Source: Liolophura sinensis (lineage: Eukaryota; Mollusca; Polyplacophora; Chitonida; Chitonidae). From it: DNA of 64,000 nt. The stretch is from positions 28,899,732 through 28,963,731 of the forward strand of contig NC_088304.1 in NCBI RefSeq assembly GCF_032854445.1. The letters are read 5' to 3'. The first letter of the stretch is position 1, and each line of letters begins with the position of its first letter. Made by a program: the position numbers and the translations under genes. The notes beneath the pieces are model-generated. The model saw nothing but the letters and a program-made list of their open reading frames with translations. It was not told where the DNA came from and did no database searches. This document shows positions 1-10,392 of the stretch, piece by piece.

Positions 1-39
1 ATAAATGTTTATTTTGTAATACAAGGGCACACACCATGC

Positions 40-125
40 ACACAACCCTAATTCCTCAACATTTTCAAACACAAAAGAGCAACTTTCAGGTCATTATATC
101 CACATTTATAATTTGATTTTGGTTT
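40..125 (+). repeat. Dispersed repeat D1, left part
   Basis: 'cctaattcctcaac' and 'aagagcaactttcagg' to 'tataatttgattttg' match the complement of 30360-30430. Its continuation is at 606-700, separated by two SINEs. Confidence 0.75.
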
Positions 126-127
126 TG

Positions 128-335
128 GGAGCCTAAGTGGCTGAGGGGGTTAGCTTGCCAGCACAACTCAATGACCCTGGAGCTTCTCACCAATGCTGGC
201 TTCCTCTAAGTGTTCTGCGAACAACCTTCGGATGTTCGCGGATTTCCCCTGGGATCTGCCTGGTTCCCTCACCTCATAATGCTGGCCCCCGTTGTATAAG
301 TGAAGTATTCTCTAAGTACATGTAAGTGAAATATT
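128..335 (+). mobile_element. tRNA-derived SINE (family 1)
   Basis: The head 'gtggctgagggggttagc' resembles a tRNA A box. The body has 'cataatgctgg' and 'gttgtataagtgaa', the hallmark of the commonest short element in this window. It is orientated head first. It forms an inverted pair with the next copy and together they split an older repeat. Confidence 0.85.
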
Positions 336-339
336 CTTG

Positions 340-605
340 ATTTATTTATTTATTTCATTGGTGTTTTATGCCGTACTCAAGAATATTTCACTTATAATAT
401 TCCAGCATTATGGTGGAAGGAAACCGGGCAGAGCCCGGGGGAAACAACCATCCGCAGGATGCTGACAGACCTTCCCATATAAAGGCGGACAGGAAGCCAA
501 CATGAACTGGACTTGAATTCACAGCGACTGCATTGGTGAGGGGCTTCTGGGTCATTATGCTGCGCTAGCGCGCTAACCAACAAAATATTCTTGAGTACGG
601 CATAA
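340..605 (-). mobile_element. tRNA-derived SINE (family 1), near full length
   Basis: Read on the minus strand: tRNA-like head (A box in 'gttggttagcgcgctagcgc', B box 'gaattcaagtccag'), body ending in 'cagcattatggtgg' complement and a TAAA-type tail at 340-358. It is among the most complete copies here. Confidence 0.9.
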
Positions 606-702
606 GTATAATTTTATCAGTCTACACAGAATAATAACTCCAGAATATGTCTGAATAAACACCTTGTAAACATGTGAAAAGGTTGAAGAATTACAGCATA
701 TC
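606..702 (+). repeat. Dispersed repeat D1, right part
   Basis: 'tataattttatcagtctaca' to 'aggttgaagaattacagc' matches the complement of 30220-30310 and resembles 1625-1722. It completes the copy that starts at 40. Confidence 0.78.
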
Positions 703-1499
703 TTTTTATGGCATCCTTTCTCTTTAATCTTTCAAACAATTTTTTTTTACACACAAAAGTAAAAGACAACATAGTATGTAAATTTTTTAGAAATTTATGA
801 CAATAATGTTGGGCAAGAAAAAGGAACAAATTGAACAATATGAAAAAGTATACACTGAAGAAAAAAAAAATACAGCAACAAAACTATAAAGAACATGTGG
901 GTAATGGTGACTATGAAAAACCTAACAGTGATATCAGTCTACACTTGTCCATTGTGAGACTCCTTGCTGTAGAAGTTTCATGTTAAAATGTCTTCCGACT
1001 CTTTCCGAGTACAGCAGATTTTGAGACTTTAATCAAACCACTACATGTTTTAATCTGAGCAAAATACTGGCATTTGTGTAACCAAAGACATGAAGTCTTC
1101 ATATATCATGTACCACAGCTTGTTAGAAAATCTATTCATAACATCATCAATGACACACAAATCAGTGCTACTATAGCATTATCTTAACTAACAAAAGCTG
1201 GAGCTCACAAATATACTGATCCATTATTACCAAAACCATGAAGACTTTATAGTATACAGTTTTCCATGATAAGTTTTATGCCCTAAAATAGTGCAAGCCA
1301 TATACAGTAGGCGTTTTGCTGACCTTCAGTAAGAATCACGAAAGGAAGATTACGAAATTAGGAGGTAGAAAAGCAGCTTTCAGAAAACCACAGAACCATA
1401 ATGTGGTTACAGTGGTTTGATACATGGATTTGGCGTAAAAAAATTTGACAGATTGTGAAGCATTGCTCATTAGAAAATCTGATAACTTTCTCAGTTGTG

Positions 1500-1725
1500 C
1501 ATAAATCATAGCTACCCGAATTCCCCCACCTTTCTGCACATGAAAGAGCAACATTCAGTGCAATTTGTCAATTTTGAATTGATTTTGTTTACAAACCTAC
1601 ATTGGTTGAGTTTTTAGGGTTTCAGAAAAGTAATTTTATCGTTCAACACAGAGAAATGCTTCCAGAATATGCTGGAATAAATGACACCTTGCAAACATGC
1701 GAAAAGATTGAAGAATTCCAGTATA
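1500..1725 (+). repeat. Dispersed repeat D1, unbroken degenerate copy
   Basis: Same order of motifs as the split copy: 'gaaagagcaacattcagtgc', 'gaattgattttg', 'gtaattttatcgttcaacac', 'ccagaatatgctggaataaa', 'gattgaagaattccag'. Confidence 0.7.
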
Positions 1726-3194
1726 GGATTATCTTAGCTAATTGAAGCTCATGGATGATGGACGTGCCAATCCATTACTACCAGAACCGTGAAGACTTAA
1801 GATATGAAGTTTTGTGTAAAAAGCTTTTGTATCGGAAAATATTGGAAAAAACATATCAACTATAGTAGATGATTTTTGCTGGCATTCACTGAAAATAAAG
1901 GTAGGAAAATGGCAATCAAAAATGCGGTTTCAAGAAATTCATAGAGACAATGCTCAGTACAAATAGAGCCATAAAGCTCAGTACAACAGGTAGATACACG
2001 GATTTCTTAGGAAGCCCTCAATGGGCAAATATCTTCCAGGAGTTCGACTACTTAGCAGATATATTACACTGTACATGTAAGTACCTTCATCGTGAAGATA
2101 GTTGAGTATTACAGGCTGTTGAGTGCACAGGGATTTGCTCAAGTACTGTAATCCACCTAATCTTAGGTCTGCAAAAATGCCCTTTCAGAAACTGATAAAA
2201 GGTCATAAAATGATACTTCTGATGCCAAAACTTTTGATAAAACATTTGTCAAACTTATTGAATTAATCAAAATCAAAATTGTCACCTAACAGAGGCAAAA
2301 CCATAGGTAAAATACACTGGAGCAAGGATAACTGACTTTTTTGGCTTGTGTTTACTTTTTCAAACATGGCCAGTTCAAAATAACTACGATCTTCAGTCTT
2401 ATTAGTCACTGAAGTTATAGATGATTTACATCAGCAATATTCTACACTGATTTAATATTGCCATGTCTTTTTGTAAAACTCATTTTACAATACTGTTACA
2501 TGGAGATATCCATCCACAATTCTGTTACACGGACCACTTTTAACCACTCTCATTTGCTGAGAGGCAACACCCCCAGCATAAATTACAGGATGTTAAAGAT
2601 AGAGGATGCGATGGACTCAGTGACTTAAGCCAGCTTTTCCGTTTTCAGGCTTGTGTATGGCGAGGAAAAATGGCAAAATTATGCAGCAGGCACCACCAGG
2701 TAGAAAAAAAAAAATGTTCTCTTTTCAGCCTATAATGTTATGATTTTAAGTTCTCTTCTCCTTTAATGTTCCTGTTAAATAGCGGCTAATAAGTACAAGA
2801 GAACTAATGTAATTCAAGGACATCCATTAAATCTTCACAAAAAAAAAAAAAAAAATTAAAATGTGCTCTTGATGTATTCATAAAATATCACCATATTAGC
2901 GAAATATGTCAATTGTAAATTAAATATTATTAAAATGGCCACATGTTGTATAGCACCAGTTTGAAAACAGTAAAAACAGTGAAGCATGTAACAGCCCTTT
3001 GTGTACAGATCTATGTGATGCTTAAAATGACTTGTGTTGCATTGTCTTTTCCACTCTGACAAGCAATACAATACATGTACATACTGTGAAATACAGTAAT
3101 GAACCTTAGCAAAAAGACCCCATTCTACAAGACAACCCACTTACCAAGTCAGAGGTCACTGACACAGAGCTCACGCCAGGGCGTTTTGTCCTGA

Positions 3195-3430
3195 AGTGCC
3201 AGCATACTCTGCCAATCAATTAAGTGCAGACAATACTGAGAAAGTTTCCCTGATTGGTCAAGATAGGTTGGTACTAGCATATTTCACCAATCAATCAAGC
3301 GCAGACAAAAATGAGAAAGTTGAACTCCTCGGTTAGGGTAGGTTAGTACCAACATGCTCCACCTATCAGTCAAGCTCAGACGAAAGTGAGAAAGTTCACC
3401 TGACTAGTCAAGGTATGCCAGTGACGCCAA
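3195..3430. repeat. About 85-bp degenerate tandem repeat, three copies
   Basis: Three copies of a segment with 'ccaatcaatcaagcgcagac' and 'tgagaaagtt', each followed by a 'ggtcaagataggttggtac'-like stretch. Non-coding, downstream of SBDS. Confidence 0.75.
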
Positions 3431-3784
3431 CAGTGCAAATCTTGTACCAAAACCTTCACGTTTTCTTACCACAAACAGATACATGGAACTAAGCCTAGAC
3501 TTTAGTTCAAGGCATACCATTTCAATACAAAGAAGTGACACATTAAAAAAGACAGAGTGGCAGCACCTCCACCATTTCAAGTCGGCAGGATTATAATGTC
3601 TGGTTATATTACTGCAAGTACGGCAGTGGATATACAATGTGACTGGCACACTGGAGAAAAACACCACAGAGAAGAAGTGCTAAATACTACTGGATTGTGT
3701 CAAGGGCTAAGTTTCTCATTTTGCTTGATTCTGAGATTCTGACGATCCTATGACACAAGTTTTGAGATTTGCTTGGAAGGTATA

Positions 3785-3985
3785 TTTATTTGATTTTTTT
3801 TATTCATGTTTTACGCCGTACTCAAGAATTTTTCACTCATACGACGGCGACCAGCATTATGGTGGGTGGAAACCCCATGACTATCCGCAGGTTGCTGGGA
3901 GACCTTTTCACGTACAACTGGAGAGGAAGCCAGCATGAGCTGGACTTGAACTCACAGCGGCCGAATTGGTGAGAGACTCCTGCTT
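3785..3985 (-). mobile_element. tRNA-derived SINE (family 1)
   Basis: Contains 'ttttacgccgtactcaagaa', 'ccagcattatggtgggtgg' and 'gagctggacttgaactcaca' (B-box region). Minus orientation; the A-box end is truncated. Confidence 0.88.
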
Positions 3986-4017
3986 GGACGGTATATGTAC
4001 GTCCTAGTTTACAACCT

Positions 4018-4023
4018 TTATTT
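4018..4023 (-). promoter_or_regulatory. Candidate SBDS poly(A) signal
   Basis: The nearest AATAAA on the minus strand after the SBDS stop, about 600 bp downstream. Other candidates may exist; transcript data are needed to choose. Confidence 0.35.
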
Positions 4024-4625
4024 GTCCTACAATTGCCTGATTAGATTACCAAATAAAGCACCCTGGATATAGGGCACTGACCAAATAAAACACTAAAATG
4101 CCATGGCTGTTCAGCAAGGTCAGCAAAATATCTATTTGAAACTGGATAGATGCTGTCTGTAATCTGGTTGGATTGGAGGAAAAAAAGGTCTGTCGTCTGA
4201 TTGCAGTAGAGGAAGAAAAAATCTAAAAAACACCTCTGTCCAGAATTGAATTAATCATTTTGCGAGAAAAGTGATCTTCAAAGTTCGGGGAGGGAAGTCA
4301 TTTACAATGTAATTACAATGGGAAGCAGTACCCTGTTATGGCCTATGACCAAGATTAATGTAGACACAGTGCCTTCTGGATGTTGTCCAAGGGGATATAA
4401 CACAGTGATGCAGTCCACTGCTTAGTGAAAAGCTCCTCGGGGTTATATACCACTGAGTTACCCTCCTGCAGAAAACATCCAGATGGTGCTATGTATGTCT
4501 TCGTCATGGGTCCCAATGGATTTAAATGTTCCAACATTCCACAAAAAAATAGCCATTGGAAATGAATCCACTGATCTTAATAATACTCTGTGATGTATTT
4601 CCCCATGTGTGTCTTTCTTGTCTCC

Positions 4626-7600
4626 TTATTCTAGTCTCTCATCCCCTTCTTCCATATGTTTTAAGTTAATGACCTCCAAATGACCTTTGCCCTTTGTCTC
4701 TGATCTCACGAGATCATCCAATTCTCTGTAGCAGCCAGGGTCAACTAAAATTACCTAAAAGTCGTGAAACAAACGAAAGAAAAGAAATATCAGATCTGGA
4801 GAGTATTTAACACATGAGTGAGCACCAGCTAAGATTGGCTCTCACTTCGTTCATTTGATTACAATGTTGCTCTCCCTATACATGTAGCTGATTGGACCAA
4901 GACAAATGAGGTTCTCACTACAAATCCAGCTGTTGCTGGCTTGTCTGTGGCGTTTAAGTCAATCCAGCTGTTGCTGGTTTGGCTGTGGCGTTTAAGTCAA
5001 TCCAGCTGTTGCTGGTTTGGCTGTGGCTTTTAAGTCAATCCAGCTGTTGCTGGTTTGTCTGTGGCGTTTGAGTCAATCCAGCGGTTGCTGGTTTAGCTGT
5101 GGCATTTAAGTCAATCCAGCTGTTGCTGGTTTGGCTGTGGCTTTTAAATCAATCCAGCTGTTGCTGGTTTGGCTGTGGCGTTTAAGTCATTCCAGCTGTT
5201 GCTGGTTTGGCTGTGGCTTTTAAGTCAATCCAGCTGTTGCTGGTTTGGCTGTGGGTTTTAGGCCAATCCAGCTGTTGCTGGTTTGGCTGTGGCTTTTATG
5301 TCAATCCAATTGTTGCTGGTTTGGCTGTGACTTTTAAGTCAATCCAGCTGTTGCTGGTTTGGATGTGGCTTTAAGTCAGGAGGTTTATCAGACATCTGCT
5401 GAAGTGCACTGGTTTATTCCTGCTCTGTCCGGTTTCCCCTACCCATAAAGCTGACTGCCATCATGTATGTGTAAAATACAACATACCTGGTATTAAACTT
5501 CAATCAAATAAATACACAGGAGTGTACAGGTTTGTAAAGTAGGACGTAAGTATACTTAGTTGCACACTTTTTTTTTTTTCTTCTTAAAATTCCTCAGATT
5601 TATTTGATTGTTGTTCAATGTCACACTCCTGAAATCTTCACTTGTACGCGTACATGTAGGCAGTAGGTTTTATGGGTAAAGCAAACAAAACTGCTTAAGG
5701 TATACCACTAAAAGTTTAGAATGTGAATATCAAACTTTGTTGAAAAGCCTCCAGTGTTATGCCAGATTCATGTTGCGACAAAGTCAAAACACCAAGTCTC
5801 AAACTGCCTTCTATGGCAATGCCCTGGGTTCCGTTGTTCAAAAGTGTATTACCTCATATCAGTATCAAGATTTTACAGTCAAAATTTTAGCGAAACCCAA
5901 CTGTCCCAATGCCAATCATAACACCAGCATATTTAGTTCACATTTAACATACCATTACACTATCGTTTTGATATCATATTAAAGTTAAATCAGTTAAATC
6001 TGATGTCATAAAGCCTTTTGGCAGTACCAAACAACCTGGTCCTGTTAGACAACATTGTTCTGTTACTCATGCCACAAAGAAGGAGTTTCAGTTCTTCATC
6101 TGCAGTACCTTAGGCATACTGCTCATGGGAAGATGAAGGGAAATGCAACAAATAATTCTGCTGTTAAACAACAATCAGTCACTGACAGTATGAGGCATCA
6201 CACGTGTGATTAATCAATTAAACTCACCACTTCATAATCATCATCAAAGTCCTCGCTCTCTACTTTGGAAGCCAGTTTCTTGATCTTTTCTTTCAGTTTC
6301 TTAGCATCTTTTGCTAGAAAGTAAACGAAATTTCAATTCAGACAAAATGTCCATGCAATAAGCAGGAAATTGATAGCACGGTGGTTACATGTATGGTCAT
6401 CAACTTAGTACGAGCCAAAACAGGAAACAGGAAACCTTCAACAGTGTTTACTTGCATTGCTCATATTTAAATAACTATTAAACAAGGTCTGTCAGTATGG
6501 GATTTTCTCATCATAAAATATGAAATTTGTACCTTACAATAATTTTCTTTTTTTGAAAACACCAAGAGAAAATAGTTTTAAGGGTGATTCACTCATTTAC
6601 ACCTCTGTCAAGGTGGTTGACTTTGACAACCGTTATTTTCCTGGGTGTCTGCAACTTCACAGAAGAAAAATGATCAGATTTGAATGAAATTTTGTGCCTA
6701 GCTTGGTCATAGGCTTTACATGGGATGTAGGACTGATACATTCAAATTTTGGGGGTTATTTGCGTTTGGCTGCAAGACGTGTTAACAAGATTCTTCACAA
6801 CTGCTACAAACCATAACTGCTTCATAACCAAATGAAAGATAGACTTTGATGAAACTTATTAATTATAAATTATTGCTATTGATGTGGATGTGTATATGGA
6901 TCAGGGAATTTTATAAACAATTCTGAGTATTGTCTCTGTGTCTTTAGTGGGGGATTTGTACATTTAGCTGTTTATGGCAGACGTCTGAAGTCTCGGAGTA
7001 GTTTTGAGTACACCGTAGTTTACACATCAGGCAAACGTGTATTTATAGATGGCTAGAGACAAAGTTTCTTGACAGACGCCCTCACTTCTAGCTAGCTTTT
7101 ACAAGGGATGCCCTAGTTCTGGCTATAAAACAAACATCTCTGTCTGAATAATAGTAGCTGTGAACAGACCTGGTAAGGCAATCCTTAACCTCATCTGGGC
7201 TCTCTGGATTTTGATTGTCTCCGTCTCTGTCAGCTGCTTTATCACTTCCAATGCCTGCAACATTCAAAACGAGTTACGTCAGTTTCTCAGGAGAAGATTG
7301 CAGATCAAAATCAGGAAAACAAATGGTCACTAATCACTAATAAAAACTTAATAAAACTTTCACTTGGAATAAAACTTCATGCTCTTTTCCAGAAGCACAT
7401 GGAAACCTTACAATGACACTTTTTCTGATAAGAGTTTAATCGTACTGCACTAAATTCTGAGGTGGCCCCATACGGTTGGTTAATCATTCAAAAGCAAGCA
7501 AAATATGTCACTTGAAAAATGCTAACCTTTAAGTGAAATAAAAATATCTCACTATGTTTAACCCCACATTATGATCAACATAGTCACAAGGAAAAGTCAC

Positions 7601-10037
7601 CCAGAAAAGCAGTAATGTTCTGTCACAAAAATCCCACTCAGCTCAGGAAAATGGATTAAAATGTGGACTCATACATGTATATGATAAACCAGTTAAATTC
7701 ATGATGTTTATACTATTTTATACCTTTATACATCACCATTTACACCATTTTACACCTTGATACACCACTGTTTGTCCTATTTTACACCTTAATACACCAC
7801 TGTTTATCCCATTTTACACCTTTATACATCACTGTTTATACCATTTTACACCTTGATACACCACATTTTATGCCATTTTACACCACGATACACCACTGTT
7901 TATGCTATTTTACACCTTGATACACCACAGCTTATGCCATTTTACACTATGATACACCACTGTTTATGCCATTTTATCCCTTGATACACCACTGTTTATG
8001 CTATTTTACTCCTTGATAAACATGCAATAAAAAATGTAACCTATATTTATTTATTTGCATGTATTTATTTCTGTGGAGTTTTATGTCTCATTCATGAATA
8101 TTTCACTTATACAATGGCGATCACCATTATGGTGGGAAGAAAACAACTGCCCAGGGAAAACCCACAACCATCCGCATTTTGCTGGGTAGGCCTTCCCAGG
8201 CTGGAGAGGAAGCCAGCATGGGTTGGATTTAAACACACAGGTGAGAAGCTCCTTGGTCATTTTGCTGCACTTGCAGGCTAACCACTTGGCGGCGCCCACT
8301 CGGCCCCCCAATGTTACCAATAAGAACTACATGTTCATGCATAAGGATTTACCTGTTGTTTTGTGCTTTTTGTTGGCTTTACAGATACATGTAGGTCTTT
8401 CATAGCTTTCTCTATCAACGTGACTGTGTAAGGTCTGTTTGTTTCCGGATTCACACACTTGTCAGCTACCGTTGTAGCAATGTCTCTAAACATGGACTCC
8501 AGCTGTGTGTGTCTCTCCTTCTCGGACACCTGCAATTCTCCCTTTGATAGAATCTAGACAGAAATTTAACATCAGTCAATGAGGCATACAACCAATTTCA
8601 AAGGCCAAACAATTCACGTTCAATCGTTTTGACACTCGAAATTACATTACCTTGCAAATATGAACTGTAATTCGGTTGCCTTTTCATATAAAATCTCACC
8701 AACTTCTTATCCTTTAACACTAGGGTCAGGCATGAAATCAGATATAAAAGAACTGCTGCAAAATATTACATAACACAGGCGTACATTACATACATATACA
8801 TGAAGTAAAAGTGACAGCTGAGAGTAATTCTATGTATTGTCATTTCACAAATGCTGATCCCGGACAGCCTTGAGTCCTGATATTGCTTTCTTAATTATCA
8901 CATTTGCTGACATGGCCTTTCTTCTGGAGCATGAAACTGGGGATAATTAAGTGTATACATTTACACAGGCTATATACCTGAAGACAAATCTCTTCCTGGT
9001 TTTCAGATCCAAAAGCTCGCTTCAGGTCATCACTCTTTGCAACCTGGCCTTTCGAAACATTCATGAAAACAGTGTGCGTTTGCAAGACCTCATCAATGTC
9101 TGTTTCACTGCAATGAAAATTTTACAGATTAATGTTCTTAATAAGTTGTTGCATCTCAGAAATATAATATTATTACACTGATACTTTTTTCTTAGACTCA
9201 ATAAAATGGCTGTTCATTTATTTGATTGGTGTTTTACACTGTACTCAAGAACATACAACGGTGGGCAGCATTATGGCAGGAGGACACCAGGCAAAGCCTG
9301 GCAGAAACCCACAACCAATTGCAGGTTAAAAATGGTTATAAAATAAAATAACAGTTCTATAGTAAGCTGAAGAAGTTCTTGAAAAGCGAGCTTTGGAATA
9401 ACGTTAGGCCTGCAAATGTATCGAAAACTGACATAAATTTTTAAAACATCTATAGAAATGGTTCAATGGTTAACCGACAGTAGGACTTTAACACCATTTT
9501 ACTTAGGCGTCAACCCTTCGTTTCTTAATGAAGCGCTGGGTATTTGTAGAGCTAAGCACTTTATTGTCAATATAGCGTAAAATAGTACTCAGTGCATGTC
9601 ACCCTCATGTTACCGTGTGCCTGTGATTTCGCATTTCTCAATTTAACAGTGGCTTGATCGAGGTCCTGTTTCCCACTAGCGCCACCTCACAGATAGAAAA
9701 AAATATGCTGCCTCCCCATTAAAGTAACATCAATTGTGGCCGTATTTGACAATCTGTTAGTTGACGTTTAATATAACTGAACTACTTTAGACAGAAAGCA
9801 TGTTTTCAAAATGTAATGTTAAAAATTCCATTTCTACTGCATTTTCACTCATGCATCAACAAGACATGGCTGCAAAATAGAAGAATAACAAGATTGTAAC
9901 ACTCACACTTTATTCCTCCACGATGTCACCTTATTTGGGTAGCAGGCGATCTCGAAACGTTTTCCACCTTTTTTCAACCTAACGATCGCAACATTCGTCA
10001 AGCGTTTCTGATTCGTAGGAGTAAATATGTTCGACAT
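4626..10037 (-). CDS. SBDS: Ribosome maturation protein SBDS (six coding exons)
   Basis: Coding exons in transcript order: 10037-9907, 9107-8978, 8553-8353, 7254-7170, 6313-6228, 4754-4626. All junctions are GT/AG and the frame stays open for 253 residues (human SBDS has 250). The start [10 protein letters not shown] and the segments [36 protein letters not shown] and [14 protein letters not shown] are diagnostic. Residues 1 to about 95 form the FYSH domain, about 96-170 the central helical domain, and the rest the ferredoxin-like C-terminal domain. From family knowledge, SBDS works with the GTPase EFL1 to release eIF6 from pre-60S subunits in the cytoplasm. An upstream in-frame ATG at 10085 is ignored because homology begins at 10037. 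Introns carry SINEs and two minisatellites (38 bp and 32 bp units). The gene is head to head with the clathrin-like gene. It appears intact. Confidence 0.96.
4930..5385. repeat. 38-bp minisatellite in last SBDS intron
   Basis: About 12 copies of 'ccagctgttgctggtttggc' plus 'tgtggcgtttaagtcaat'. Each unit has a small perfect hairpin, ccagc-tgtt-gctgg. Confidence 0.95.
7700..8020. repeat. 32-bp AT-rich minisatellite in SBDS intron 3
   Basis: About ten degenerate copies of 'gatacaccactgtttatgcc' plus 'attttacacctt'. Lies between exon 3 and exon 4 of SBDS. Confidence 0.92.
8045..8310 (-). mobile_element. tRNA-derived SINE (family 1) in SBDS intron 3
   Basis: Degenerate but near full-length copy with 'caccattatggtgggaag', 'gagaggaagccagcatggg' and a head at 'ttgcaggctaaccacttgg'. 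Same strand as SBDS. Confidence 0.85.
9211..9328 (-). mobile_element. Truncated SINE (family 1) in SBDS intron 1
   Basis: Tail and body only: 'tttgattggtgttttacact', 'gggcagcattatggcagg', ending near 'ccaattgcaggtt'. Confidence 0.82.
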
Positions 10038-10392
10038 TTTGAAATCATATATGTAAAACAAACACTTATGAACAACACCAAACAATTGTCATATCAGTGC
10101 CACCAGCTTTGTGACAATCAAACAACGGAATATCCAACTTCACACAACTTTTCTCCCAAAGTTTTCAGCAAATGTTGAAATGTCGGAAGTTATTGGTCGA
10201 TGACCTTTTCTACCTCTTATCAAAGAAGAGTTCTTCCGGTTCATGAAAATCTGGCTTCATGTCAAATGACTGCCGAAGGAGGGCTTAGGGATTGAGAAAA
10301 GGAAGAACACTGGAAAATGCTAGCCGGCGTTGGTGTCAGTCGTTTTAAAACTTAGCATTTAAAATGTTGAAGAGTCTAATGTGCTGAACACG
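10038..10392. promoter_or_regulatory. Head-to-head promoter interval of SBDS and clathrin-like gene
   Basis: The two start codons point away from each other, 355 bp apart, so both 5' UTRs and core promoters must lie here unless there are upstream exons. I see no clear TATA box at a fixed distance. The sequence is less AT-rich than its surroundings on the right side. A 7-codon upstream ORF (10364-10387) precedes the clathrin-like start. Confidence 0.7.

Larger units (their letters stand above)
703..4625. other. SBDS downstream flank without recognised genes
   Basis: Apart from the repeats listed separately, I see only AT-rich sequence with short, unsupported frames. The part nearest SBDS (about 4018-4625) may be its 3' UTR. 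Confidence 0.6.
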
